Source of the DNA: Cryomorphaceae bacterium
GTDB lineage: Bacteria > Bacteroidota > Bacteroidia > Flavobacteriales > UBA7430
NCBI GenBank assembly: GCA_019649675.1
Contig: BOWN01000003.1
Location: 62,001-126,000, forward strand
Direction of reading: 5' to 3'
Length of the DNA stretch: 64,000 bases
Of the stretch, positions 1 through 9,728 are shown piece by piece. A model generated the notes under the pieces. The model worked only from the letters and a program-made list of their open reading frames with translations, searched no databases and was not told where the DNA came from. The position numbers were made by a program, and so were the translations under genes. Positions within the stretch are counted from its first letter, which is position 1; every line of letters begins with the position of its first letter.

Positions 1-1
1 A

Positions 2-460
2 AGAACACTGATTTTAAGTACTTTTAGATCAGCATCTGCAGATGTTTGTGCAAGATTTTATGCAAAAGACATGCATTCTGGTAAACGTTCTGAAATTGAA
101 TCAGAAATTAAAAATCAAATGATGAGTGTATTAGAGGGAAGAGGATTTGTAATAGAATCTATCTTATTAAAAAGCATAAAGCTTCCAGTAGGATTATATT
201 CTGCAATAGAAGGTAAGTTAAAAGCAGAACAGCAAGTTCAACAAATGGAGTTCGTATTGCAACGCGAAACAAAAGAGGCTGAGAGAAAAAGAGTAGAAGC
301 TGAGGGAATTAGGGATGCGCAGAATATTATAAGAGAAGGTATTACAAAAGATAATATTGAATGGAGAAGCCTAGAAGTCTTAAGAGAATTGTCAGCATCT
401 CCAAATGCAAAAATTATTATTACAGACGGGAAAACACCAGTTTTAATTAACAATGATTAA
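2..460 (+). CDS. SPFH/prohibitin family membrane protein (C-terminal part)
   Basis: The reading frame is open from base 2, so the N-terminus lies outside the window. The visible part is the end of an SPFH (band 7) domain followed by a charged helical stretch rich in E, K, R and A (about residues 70-125 of what is visible), then a short C-terminal strand ending in TPVLINND. This matches the C-terminal half of bacterial prohibitin-like proteins, which form large ring oligomers on the membrane and often accompany proteases. A strong hairpin terminator follows at once, so it ends its transcript. The family is secure; the substrate or partner is unknown. Confidence 0.85.
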   Translation, partial: RTLILSTFRSASADVCARFYAKDMHSGKRSEIESEIKNQMMSVLEGRGFVIESILLKSIKLPVGLYSAIEGKLKAEQQVQQMEFVLQRETKEAERKRVEAEGIRDAQNIIREGITKDNIEWRSLEVLRELSASPNAKIIITDGKTPVLINND

Positions 461-510
461 TTTTTTAAAGCTATAGTGAGAAATAAATTATTATAATTAA
501 ATTCTTTTGA

Positions 511-536
511 AAGCCACCTCAATTAGGTGGCTTTTT
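511..536 (+). terminator. Intrinsic terminator after SPFH gene
   Basis: A 9-bp perfect stem, AAGCCACCT and AGGTGGCTT, closes a 5-base loop (CAATT) and is followed by a run of T. It lies 50 bases after the stop of the SPFH gene. Confidence 0.85.
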
Positions 537-562
537 ATATTTAATTGTTGATTCTGTAGTCT

Positions 563-769
563 TTATTTAAGATTTGATTTGTTAATTATTAGCTTTCCTA
601 TTTTAGTCCCCTGATTCGATTTCGAAAATTGCTCCAGTGAATACATGTATTTCTTAGTTTTATTAAATCGCAAATTTTTTACTTCTGTAATTAGTTTTGT
701 AGAGATATTAAAATAGTATTCAGAAACATCTGAACTTCTATGTTCTGTGTGTATTAGTTTTCCTTTCAT
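563..769 (-). CDS. Small basic hypothetical protein, 68 aa
   Basis: An open frame from an ATG encodes a lysine- and serine-rich 68-residue protein with no signal peptide, membrane segment or motif that I recognise. It lies between the SPFH terminator and the inverted repeat downstream of amt. Codon use is AT-rich like its neighbours. It could be a real short gene or a chance frame; there is no independent support such as a clear promoter. Confidence 0.3.
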   Translation of the reverse strand: MKGKLIHTEHRSSDVSEYYFNISTKLITEVKNLRFNKTKKYMYSLEQFSKSNQGTKIGKLIINKSNLK

Positions 770-788
770 ATTAACTTGATTTTAAAAT

Positions 789-863
789 AATACCGCTGTT
801 TTATAGTTATAGTTTTAATCTAAACCCTTTTAATTAATTCTGAATTTATAAAACAGCGGTATT
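789..863. repeat. 17-bp perfect inverted repeat, 41-base spacer
   Basis: The arm AATACCGCTGTTTTATA (789-805) recurs as its exact reverse complement at 847-863. The pair starts 7 bases beyond the amt stop codon. Read in the amt direction the second arm is followed by TATTTTAAAA, so it may act as a terminator for amt with an unusually large loop. It may instead be a binding site or a mobile-element scar. Confidence 0.75.
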
Positions 864-869
864 TGTTTC

Positions 870-2154
870 TTAATTTAAGGTTTCTCCGTGAATAGAGTGG
901 TCAAGACCTTTTTCTTCTATCTCATTACTCACTCTTATTGGAATCATTAGCGCAGTGATTTTATAAATTAAAAGAGATCCAAAAAACGTGAAAATACTTA
1001 TGATTATTAGTGCATAAATATGATTTTTAAAAGTTGTTATTTCTCCATAAAATAAGCCAACATCTTTTGCAAAAATCCCAGTGAGTAACAAGCCAACAAT
1101 ACCCCCCATACCATGGCATGCAAATACATCTAGAGAGTCATCAATATCAAAACGTTTAAAGAAATCAAGAAATAAGTTACATATAACTGCGCCTATAGCC
1201 CCCATAAACATACTTTGGCTTATGTTCACAAATCCAGCTGCTGGTGTGATAATTACTAAACCTACAACTGCACCAATACATGCATCAATGACTTTAATTT
1301 TATGCCCTTTAATTCCTTCTATCACCAACCAAGAAATCATACATATTGCTGATGCTGTATTTGTTGTTACAAATGCCAAGATAGCATCTTCATTAGCACC
1401 TAAAGCAGAACCAGAGTTAAATCCAAACCAACCAAACCATAACATTCCGGTACCAAGTAAAACATAACTAGTATTATAAGATTTTAAATGCTTAAACTTT
1501 CGTTTACCTAAATAAATTGCACCAGCTAAGGATGCAAAGCCTGCTGATATATGAACGACTGCACCCCCAGCAAAATCTAACACTCCCCACTTATTTAAAA
1601 AACCATCTGGGTGCCATGTCCAATGTGCTAGAGGGCAATAAATTAGTAAGCAAAACAAGCTCATAAATAATAAAAAACCATTAAAATTGATACGCTCGGT
1701 AAAACTACCTGTAGTTATTGCCGGAGCAATTATTGCAAATTTCATTTGAAAAAGGGCAAACAAAAGTAGAGGTATTTCTAAAGATAATTTAGAATGACTC
1801 AGAGTGATGTTGTTAAATAAAAAATGTTGAAATGGATTGCCAATTAAACCAAAAAAACTGTCCCCAAACGACAAACTAAAACCAACAAAAACCCAAATCA
1901 GGCTAATTAAACCCAACGCCATAAAACTTTGGAGCATCGTTGATAAAATATTTTTTTTGCTGACCATACCGCCATAAAAAAAAGATAGCCCCGGAGTCAT
2001 CAAAAATACAAGGCAAGTAGCAGTAATTAACCATGCTACATCTGCAGCGCTCTCCTTTCGAAAGTCATCTAAAATTAGTTCTTGACCAAAAAAATAAAGC
2101 AACTACACATGTTATTATTATAGTTGCCAGAAAAAATAATGGAATTTTATTCAT
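870..2154 (-). CDS. amt: Ammonium transporter (Amt family)
   Basis: Imports ammonium across the inner membrane through an Amt/Rh trimer. The 410-residue main frame has about eleven hydrophobic helices, the TGSFTERINF segment, and both pore histidines in VHISAGF and ACHGMGG. The main frame begins only at a TTG inside the mature N-terminus. The expected signal peptide starts at the ATG at 2154 (MNKIPLFFLATIII...) in another frame, and the frames join if one base is removed from the A7 run at 2088-2094. I therefore start the gene at 2154. No glnB follows, although one is often paired with amt. The gene is divergent from an Lrp/AsnC regulator. Confidence 0.93.
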
Positions 2155-2267
2155 ATCACAGATTATTTATCTCTGTAAATTTCGTAATTATTATTAATTT
2201 ATAGATAATAAATTGTATAATTGCCTTATTTTAATGAAATTCATTATTTTTTGCATATATTTTTGTT

Positions 2268-2275
2268 GAATTGTT
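2268..2275 (+). promoter_or_regulatory. Candidate -7 box for the Lrp/AsnC gene
   Basis: TATTTTTG fits the Bacteroidota -7 consensus TAnnTTTG and lies 23 bases before the regulator's ATG, in the amt/regulator divergent gap. I see no clear -33 TTG at the usual distance. Confidence 0.3.
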
Positions 2276-2298
2276 TTTTTTAAGTAAAATTTAAACTC

Positions 2299-2769
2299 AT
2301 GAAGTACGAAATTGATAAAGTTGATTTAGATATTTTAAAGAACTTGTCTTCAAATGCGAAGATTTCTTTCACCGATTTGGCCTCAAAAATTCTTGTTTCA
2401 CCCAGTACAATACACGTTAGAGTAAAAAAAATGGAGGACCTAGGAATCATTAAAAATTTTACTATAAATATTGATTACAGTATGTTAGGATTTACTTTTA
2501 CTGGGTATTTGGGAGTTTTTTTAGATAATTCCAATATATATGAGGCAGTCATTTCTGAATTAAAATTAATTTCACAAATTACAGTCATCGACTTTACTAC
2601 TGGCCCATTTAGTGTTTTTTGTAAAATTAGATCTAGAGATTCAGAATCTGCTAGAGAAGTTTTAAGAAGGATTCAGTCTATTGATGGGATCCAAAGAACA
2701 GAAACTTTTTTATCTATGGAAGAAATTTTAAATGCAAAAAACTCCTTAATAAACTCAATAGAACTGTAA
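2299..2769 (+). CDS. Lrp/AsnC family transcriptional regulator
   Basis: A 156-residue protein with an N-terminal winged helix-turn-helix (residues 5-55, containing DLDILKNLSSNAK and the recognition helix around SPSTIHVRVKKME) and a C-terminal AsnC/RAM ligand-binding domain (about 65-145). The length is standard for the family. Such proteins form octamers that bind amino acids and regulate amino acid or nitrogen genes. It is divergent from amt with 144 bases between start codons, so control of the ammonium transporter or of itself is a plausible inference. Confidence 0.92.
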   Translation: MKYEIDKVDLDILKNLSSNAKISFTDLASKILVSPSTIHVRVKKMEDLGIIKNFTINIDYSMLGFTFTGYLGVFLDNSNIYEAVISELKLISQITVIDFTTGPFSVFCKIRSRDSESAREVLRRIQSIDGIQRTETFLSMEEILNAKNSLINSIEL

Positions 2770-2900
2770 ATAAATTAAAATACATCAAGTCAGTTTATTT
2801 TGTTAATGTTTTGTTATTTCAGGATTAGGATTAACAATTTGGTATGATTATGGTTAATTGTAATTTAAAAAATAGTCTCGTAGGGGAGATTAATTAGAAA

Positions 2901-2926
2901 AGTCACTTGGAAAGGTGGCTTTTTTA
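2901..2926 (+). terminator. Intrinsic terminator after Lrp/AsnC gene
   Basis: AGTCACTT pairs with AGGTGGCT (8 bp with two or three G-T wobbles) around a GGAA loop and is followed by six T. The arm resembles the terminator at 511-536. Confidence 0.65.
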
Positions 2927-2989
2927 TGCCTTTAACTTTTACCACTCTATTATATAATAGAACCGCAAATCTGTCGATTTAAAATAATT

Positions 2990-3013
2990 AAAAGCCCACA
3001 TCAGTGGGCTTTT
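2990..3013. terminator. Symmetric hairpin AAAAGCCCAC/GTGGGCTTTT
   Basis: A perfect 10-bp stem with an ATCA loop, A-rich on one side and T-rich on the other, so it could stop transcription in both directions. It is the second hairpin in the gap between the regulator and the M1 peptidase. Confidence 0.75.
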
Positions 3014-3022
3014 ATCATTTTG

Positions 3023-3030
3023 TATATTTG
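3023..3030 (+). promoter_or_regulatory. -7 box for M1 peptidase gene
   Basis: TATATTTG matches TAnnTTTG and lies 37 bases before the ATG at 3068, directly after a terminator hairpin. No convincing -33 TTG is seen. Confidence 0.5.
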
Positions 3031-3067
3031 CACACTTAATTTGTGTCAATTATTAAAATTCTTCATC

Positions 3068-5415
3068 ATGAAACGATGCCATATACTTTCTCTAATAAGC
3101 TGCATGCTTTTATTTTGTTTTTGCTTCAGCCCAAGAGAACACCAATACAAGTAAATTCAAGCAACTTTCTGAAATACTTCCAACACCCAATGTGTATCGA
3201 ACTGCTAGTGGTGCACCTGGTCATGAATACTACCAGCAAAAAGCGGATTATGTGATTAACGTTCAGTTGGATGAGAACAATCATGTGATTACCGGAGATG
3301 AAACCATCACTTACACTAACAACTCTCCTGATGTATTAAATTATTTATGGATTCAGCTGGATCAAAATGTACGCGCAAAAAACTCTGCAAGTCAACTGAC
3401 CTCTTCTGGAAGTATGGATGATAATATGAGCTTTTGGTCGCTCAAGAGAATGCATGATAAAATGAATTTTGATGGTGGTTTTAAACTGGAACTCATCACT
3501 GACGTTAATGGCAATGACCTGCCTTTTACGGTAAATGAAACAATGATGAGAATTGAACCTCCTAAACCCTTAAAACAAGGGCAATCATTTTCCTTTAAAA
3601 TAAAATATTCATACAACATTAACGATCGCATGAAAATTGGTGGAAGAAGTGGTTATGAATATTTTGAAGACGAAGGAAACTCAATTTACACCATTGCTCA
3701 ATTTTTCCCTAGAATGGCAGTTTACAATGAAGTTGAAGGCTGGCAAAACAAACAGTTCTTAGGTAGAGGTGAATTCACGCTTCCTTTTGGCGATTATAAA
3801 GTTAATATAACTGTTCCTGCCGATCATATTGTTTCTGCAACAGGAGAGCTGAAAAATGCATCATCAGTATTAACAAAAACACAAATAAGGCGTTGGGAAA
3901 AAGCCAAAAAGAATTACAAAGAGCCGGTTATTATAGTAACACAAGAGGAGGCAACAGCAAATGAAAAAGAGAAAAGCGAATCTTTAAAGACCTGGCGTTT
4001 TGAGGCAAAAAATGTACGTGATTTTGGATGGGCGAGCTCAAGAAAATTTATTTGGGATGCCATGGCTGTTAATATTGCAGGCAAGCGCGTAATGGCCTAC
4101 AGTTATTATCCTAAAGAAGGTAACCCACTATGGGAGCAATACTCTACAAGAGCAGTGGCGCAAACGCTTAAAACTTACTCAAAGTATACTATAGATTATA
4201 TCTATCCACAAGCAACTTCAGTGCATGCCAAGTCTATTGGAATGGAGTACCCAATGATCTGTTTTAATTTTGGGAGACCAGAAAAGGATGGGACTTATTC
4301 AAAAAGAACCAAATATGGAATGATTGGGGTTATTATTCATGAGGTTGGGCACAATTTCTTCCCGATGATTATCAATTCTGATGAACGACAGTGGACCTGG
4401 ATGGACGAAGGATTGAACACATTTGTCCAATACCTTACCGAACAAGAATTTGAGAGAAATTATCCATCGAGAAGAGGTCCAGCTCAAAACATTGTAGATT
4501 ACATGAAGGGTGATAAGAGCGGGATTGTTCCGATCATGACCAATTCAGAATCGATACTACAGTTTGGAAACAATGCCTATGGTAAGCCAGCTACAGCCTT
4601 AAACATATTAAGAGAAACCATTATGGGCCGTGAGCTTTTTGATTATGCCTTTAAAACTTACAGCGAAAGATGGGCTTTTAAACACCCTACACCGGCAGAC
4701 TTTTTCAGAACCATGGAAGATGCCAGCGCTGTAGATCTCGATTGGTTTTGGCGCGGTTGGTTCTATACCACAGATCATGTAGATATTTCTTTAGACCAGG
4801 TCAGTTGGTTTAAAGTCAATACAGGTAATCCAGAAATTGAAAATCCTATTGCTAAGGCACAGCAGGAAAAAATAACACGTTTATTGGAGATACAAGAAAT
4901 CAAACTTTGATTCCTGAAACATTAGATGAGTCCGATCCTGCCTCAATAGATTTTTATACCACATATGATCCTTTTCTAACGAGTATTCTAGATAAGGAAG
5001 ACTACTTAAATAATATTGAAAACCTAGGAGAAGCTGAATTAGAAATTTTAAATGCTGATAAAAACTATTATGAACTTCAGTTTTCAAACTTAGGTGGTTT
5101 AGTCATGCCTGTCATCTTAGAGTTTGAATATGTTGATGGCACAAAAGAGGTGGTAAGAATTCCTGCAGAACTATGGAAATCAAATAACGAACAGGTAAGT
5201 AAAGTATTTGTTTTTGATAATGAATTAGCACGCGTTACTTTAGACCCATTTTTAGAAACAGCAGACGTAGATCGAAATAACAATTACTGGCCAGCAAGGG
5301 TAGAGCCGACCAGATTCAATTGTTTAAAGACCGAAATAGCAGAGAAAATCTAATGCAAAGAGACCGTAGAGCCAAAGAAAAAAGCAGCTCAACGGATTCT
5401 AGGCAAGAAGAATAA
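3068..5415 (+). CDS. Secreted M1 family metallopeptidase, frameshifted
   Basis: A zinc aminopeptidase of the M1 (gluzincin) family. The catalytic signature HEVGHNFF followed 18 residues later by the third zinc ligand in WMDEGLNTF is intact (around base 4338). The N-terminal ATG at 3068 begins a signal peptide (MKRCHILSLISCML...) that must shift frame near 3125-3140 to reach AQENTNTSKF and the body. A second shift near 4880-4890 joins the body to a C-terminal domain (IPETLDESDPAS...). A third near 5310 restores a polar tail rich in R, K, S and E ending at 5415. Rejoined length is about 780 residues, normal for these large secreted M1 enzymes. A DUF6702 gene follows after 3 bases. The substrate is unknown. 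Confidence 0.88.
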
Positions 5416-5418
5416 TTT

Positions 5419-5922
5419 ATGCAGCATTCATTAATTGTTATTATATGGTCTTTGTTTGTTTCGTTTCATGATTTTCATGTCACGCATACCACCATTTATT
5501 ACAATGCCGATAAAGAGGCTCTAGAAATTACGTAAATGTAGCTATTGAAGATCTTGAGCGTGCATTGGAAGATCAAACAGCTAAAAAATAAGTATTGGCA
5601 CCAATGCTGAAACTGAATCGGTAGACCAACTCATCGAAGCTTATTTTCGCCAACGCCTTACGCTTGTTCAAACAACCATTTAACCCATTATCAGTGGGTT
5701 GGTAAAGAAGTCAGTCAAGACTTACACAATCTTTATATCTATTTTGAAGTGCTCGATTGCAACCAAAATGGTAAGATTGAATCTTTGCTTATAGAAAACA
5801 GTATTTTTACCGACATCCTTCCAGACCAATCTAACATTGTTTTAGTGGAATTTGGATACAAATCTCACAACCTTACTTTTTCACGTGCCCACAAAAGACA
5901 GGATTTAACTGGTCTTAACTGA
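5419..5922 (+). CDS. DUF6702 family secreted protein, frameshifted
   Basis: The ATG at 5419 opens MQHSLIVIIWSLFVSFHDFHVT, an N-terminal hydrophobic segment leading into the HxFHxTxTTIxYN start typical of DUF6702 proteins. The frame shifts near 5533 (to VNVAIEDLERALEDQ), near 5591 (to ISIGTNAETESVDQLIEA), and near 5680 (to HLTHYQWVGKEVSQD), then runs to the stop at 5922 through YIYFEVLD and SRAHKRQDL. Joined length is about 165 residues, as expected. The gene starts 3 bases after the M1 peptidase, so the two look like an operon. Molecular function is not known. Confidence 0.7.
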
Positions 5923-5949
5923 AGGAATTTAGTTTGTTAAAAAGAGTCA

Positions 5950-5984
5950 TTTGAAGAGCTGGCTTTATTTTTGTTATATATTTG
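5950..5984 (+). promoter_or_regulatory. Promoter of cysteine-rich secreted protein
   Basis: TTTG at 5950-5953 and TATATTTG at 5977-5984, 23 bases apart, fit the flavobacterial TTG-N17-23-TAnnTTTG promoter. The ATG follows 18 bases later. Confidence 0.55.
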
Positions 5985-6002
5985 ATGAACTAAAAATAGA
6001 TC

Positions 6003-7317
6003 ATGAAAAAGATACTGACACCCTTTATTATTTCAATTCACTTTTGCTTTTGCTCAAGATCCCTTAACCCCTTGTGAACAAGCGCAAATTAATGCATCAG
6101 GTTTAATAGGCGAATTTGTTCCGCAATGTGAAGAAGACGGTTCTTATGCTTCAACACAATGTTGGGGAGTACTGGAGAATGCTGGTGTGTAGATGAATAT
6201 GGTATTGAAATACCTGGGACCATAAGCTCACCTGGACAGGGTATGCCAGATTGTGCGTCCACTATAGATGCTTGTACTTTAAGTCCAGATCCTGGGGTCT
6301 GTTTTGCGGCCATACAAATGTATTATTTCAATCAAGAAACTCAGCAATGTGAAGATTTCACATGGGGTGGATGCGGTGGCGTGGTACCTTTTGAATCTCT
6401 TGCAGAATGTGAGGCTGCTTTATGCGCTCAGTCTGGAGATAATTGTTGTATCAATCCGGATTGGATAAACCCTATGGCAATTTGCCCTTGGATTTATGAC
6501 CCAGTTATTGGTTGCGATGGAATAGAATATGACATTCATGTGTTGCTGAGGCTGCGGGTATTTCGTCTTGGACTGATCAATCAGGTGCTGAAACAACATT
6601 AAATTGGGATTGTGGAGGCAACCAGGTGCTTTATGTACTCTCCATCAGGGGTGGAAATATTTGTAGAAGGTTATTGGGAAAACCCAGATGACCCATGTGA
6701 TACTGGCGAATGTACCAGATGGACAGTTTATAGAAATCGTTATAGACTGTATGGAAGAAATGGGTATGCCTTGTGATGGTGAGTGGGTAGAAGTAGAAGG
6801 TCAGTGTTGTTCGGAATGTGTACCGTCTGATAATTCTTATTGTGACTCTATAAACTTAAACCCTATTTTACCTTTAGCTGGTGTTTGGGATGACACTATT
6901 TTAGTGGTAAATATTGAAACATACTTCAGCAATTATTCTATTCCATACGCAGGACTCATGCTCACAAATGAGATGGGAGATACTATTGCAATGGAGACGA
7001 TATCTACGGCAGGTAATGTTTATGGATTTTCTCTAATATGACAGAAACACGTGAATTATTATTTTAAATGATTTTGGTCTTTCCTTTTACAGGAGAATTA
7101 TGTGTTGTAGAATACTTTTTGCAGGAGATCCTAATATCGTATGTTCTTACCCGTAATGTGGCATAATATGGAATTAGATCAAATTGAAAATGAACAAGAT
7201 CCCAAGCTTCTTAGGATGATAGATATTTTAGGTAGAGAACAAAACATACATCAAAGTGGACAGCTATTATTTTATATATATGATAATGGATTTGTTGAGA
7301 AGCTCATAAAATATTAA
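6003..7317 (+). CDS. Secreted protein with thyroglobulin-1, Kunitz, Kazal-like and VWC-like modules; T9SS-type tail
   Basis: The ATG at 6003 opens a signal peptide (MKKILTPFIISIH, shifting frame to FAFAQDPLTPCEQAQ). The modules in order are: a thyroglobulin type-1 repeat with six cysteines, including QCWGSTGECWCVDEYG and PGT; a Kunitz/BPTI domain from ACTLSPDPGVCFAA through YYFNQETQQCEDFTWGGC to ECEAALC; a Kazal-like unit (AICPWIYDPVIGCDG, where the usual first Cys of CGC is Ile) that continues after a frameshift as CVAEAAGISSWT; and a VWC-like stretch (GVEIFVEGYWENPDDPC...GQCCSECVP). A beta-rich region then leads to a short tail (IDILGREQNIHQSGQLLFYIYDNGFVEK), which resembles T9SS-associated C-termini. 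At least four frameshifts occur, near 6050, 6530, 6640-6710 and 7040-7160. Functions as a protease inhibitor or matrix protein are inferred from the domains only. Confidence 0.75.
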
Positions 7318-7330
7318 TAGTATTTATATA

Positions 7331-7363
7331 CTAAAAAAGCAGACTCTTTGAGTCCGCTTTTTT
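7331..7363. terminator. Bidirectional terminator between convergent secreted genes
   Basis: AAAAAGCAGACTC pairs with GAGTCCGCTTTTT (12 of 13 pairs) around TTT. The A-rich and T-rich flanks let it serve both the inhibitor-like gene on the plus strand and the M43 protease gene on the minus strand. Confidence 0.8.
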
Positions 7364-7383
7364 ATGTTTTTAGTCAAAAATAA

Positions 7384-9580
7384 TTACTCGGAAATTACAA
7401 CTTTCTTTGTTGCGCTTAAACCATTTTGGTAAATCTTAATAAAGTAAACCCCAGCTTTAAAACTTGATAAAGCTCTTTTTAAATTTAATCTTTTAATTTA
7501 GCTTTCACATACCTTTTGAGCCAGAACAGCACCATAAAGGTTGCTTAAGTAATTTCAACTTTAGAGTCTTCAATAAAATTAGAATTCTATAGTTGCGTCT
7601 CCTTTAGATGGGTTAGGAAAATGTTAACTCAGAAAAAGACTCTGATCTAAGGATAAGTTTGCAGTTTCACAAACAACAAAGTTATCAATATACAACCAAT
7701 TCCTCCAGTTCCGCTAAAAACAAATTTTAGTGATACATTACTTCGACCTGCAAAGCTATTGATATTTACACTTTGTTGTTCCCAATGAGAACTTGATGGA
7801 GTATATGGGAACACAATATTACCACCACCGTTAGTTGATAGATCATCAGTATCTTCATTACATTCTCTATCCCATCTTCTAGTCCAATTTCGACCACAAT
7901 TGTCACTTACATGTACTTCCAGTAAATCGTTTGTATTACCACTTCTTTTAGCGTAGGCAAGGTCAAAGTAAGCTCTAACTGGAGGGTCTAAATCGCTTAA
8001 ATCAATTCCCGGCGTAATTAAAGTGTGTGTCTCACCAGCATCATCAAATTCTAAACTTCTAATTCGAAACGAGGCTGTATTTTCTCCATTATCAATTGGA
8101 CTCAAATTAGGACTTGATGCGTTAGTAACACGTTCCCAAGAATCAGTAACATTTCCTGAAATCATCCAATTCGCTTCAGGATAATCTTCATAAATTGGGA
8201 ATCCTTCAGTTTCAAAGTTTTGAAAATAAGGACCAGTCATTTCTGCATTTGCAGGAGAAATACTAACATAATTAGATTTTGTTATAGTGTTAGACCCAGC
8301 ATCATTAGTAACTGTAAGAGAAACATCATAAGTTCCCGGCTGCATATATGTTACAGAAGGATTAGCATCATTTGAGCTTGATGGTGTCCCTCCTTCAAAA
8401 GTCCATTCATATCCAGTTACGCTTGACACTGGTGCATTATAAAAGTTACTTTCAAATTCAAATCCATCACCTTTACATCCAAAACTATAATTTGAGTTGA
8501 AGTCTGCAATAGGTGGACAGTCAACTAGGACATGATCGTCATTTGTTCCTGTTGCAATTAAGTTTGCATTAGTTGTTAAATTATTTCTATAAGTGGTTAT
8601 AGCACTTCGCATTCTTTCCCCTTGACCCAAAGAGAACATATTCATACAAAAGTCATCAGAGTAGTCCATGTAATTCATAAACATTTCTCCTGAAGATTGA
8701 GTAATGATTTGCCCAGGACTAGAAGAGCATGCCCCTATAAATGGGGTGTAAGGAAAATCTCCCCCTGCCGCATCTCCATTAGAATCGCAAACTCCGTAGT
8801 TTGGTTCTTTACCAGTAGGCGTATCGTCAATATTATCATCTCCGCAATCATCATCACCCCAAATGTGCCTTAAATTTAACCAGTGTCCAGCCTCGTGAGT
8901 AAGCGTTCTTCCATAGTTTGATGAAGCAGTTTCTATTGATCCACAATAATCGTGTCTAATAACAATACCATCTGTTTCACCATCACTAAATAATTGATTA
9001 GGAAATTGAGCAAATCCTAAAACAATTCCTCCATCAGGGTCAAATTGCTCGATTGTTTTTACAACCCAAACGTTCATATAGTGTTCAGGATTCCACTGAA
9101 TAAGTGATTTAACATTGTTTCTTGCGCCATTTGTTAGATTTGAAAATGTTCGAGTTATGCCTTGAGTACAATTACCATCAGGATCAATTTTTGCTAGACG
9201 GAATTCAATATTTGTATCTCCTGCATATTCTGCAAAAACAGATGGGGTTTTGAACGTGTCTGGATTTAAACGTGCAAAATCTTCATTTAGAATTCGCATT
9301 TGATCTTCAATTTGTTCAAAGGAAATATTTTCTGAGCCACCTTCGTGAATAACGTGAAAAACTACAGGGATAATATAATGTTCGTTGTTTTTAATTCCCT
9401 TTGCCGAATTTTCTTTTTGCAAGCGGTTAAATTGCTCCATTCTTTCTTGAAGTTCAGCTGCTTTTTCAGGTTGGTTTTCAATTAAAGATTGTTGATGTGC
9501 AACAGTTCCACACCAACTTTGAGCTGAACTTGACGAAATTCCAACAAGGAAACAAAAACACTTATAATGAGATTTTTCAT
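7384..9580 (-). CDS. Secreted M43 (pappalysin-like) metalloprotease with PKD domain and T9SS sorting tail
   Basis: A zinc endopeptidase of family M43. The main frame (7647-9440) carries HEAGHWLNLRHIWGD (zinc ligands) and the Met-turn NYMDYSDDF, then a PKD domain (FEGGTPSSSNDANPSV...GTYDVSLTVTNDAGS) and a jelly-roll-like MAM/carbohydrate-binding region. Upstream, the ATG at 9580 gives a signal peptide that joins by a frameshift near 9545 to SSSSAQSWCGTVAHQQ. Downstream, a shift near 7690 joins to NWLYIDNFVVCETANLS and then a degraded-looking sorting domain with FPNPSKGDATIEF and a final KAGVYFIKIYQNG...KKVVISE, interrupted by more frameshifts. It is convergent with the cysteine-rich inhibitor-like gene. 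T9SS export is inferred from the tail. Confidence 0.85.
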
Positions 9581-9637
9581 AGTTGAGGTGTTAGAGATCA
9601 TACTTTCATAATGTATGATAAGTTAAAAATATGAATG

Positions 9638-9645
9638 CAAATATA
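9638..9645 (-). promoter_or_regulatory. Candidate -7 box of M43 protease gene
   Basis: On the minus strand the sequence reads TATATTTG (TAnnTTTG), 57 bases before the ATG at 9580. No well-spaced -33 TTG is apparent. Confidence 0.35.
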
Positions 9646-9728
9646 ATCATATATAAACAAACTACTTGTTTGGTTTTATTTTTTAAATATATCTCGCTAC
9701 CGAGTTCATTTTTCTTAATTTTACCATA

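Noticed and set aside
1081-1467. 128-residue plus-strand open frame antisense to amt
   Set aside because: It is Pro/Ile/Thr-rich, shadows a gene with clear Amt motifs on the other strand, and has no promoter or recognisable domain.
5938-5970. Possible terminator after the DUF6702 gene
   Set aside because: Only about five base pairs (AGTCA/TGGCT with wobble) can form around a 10-base loop, and the region overlaps the next promoter; too weak to call.
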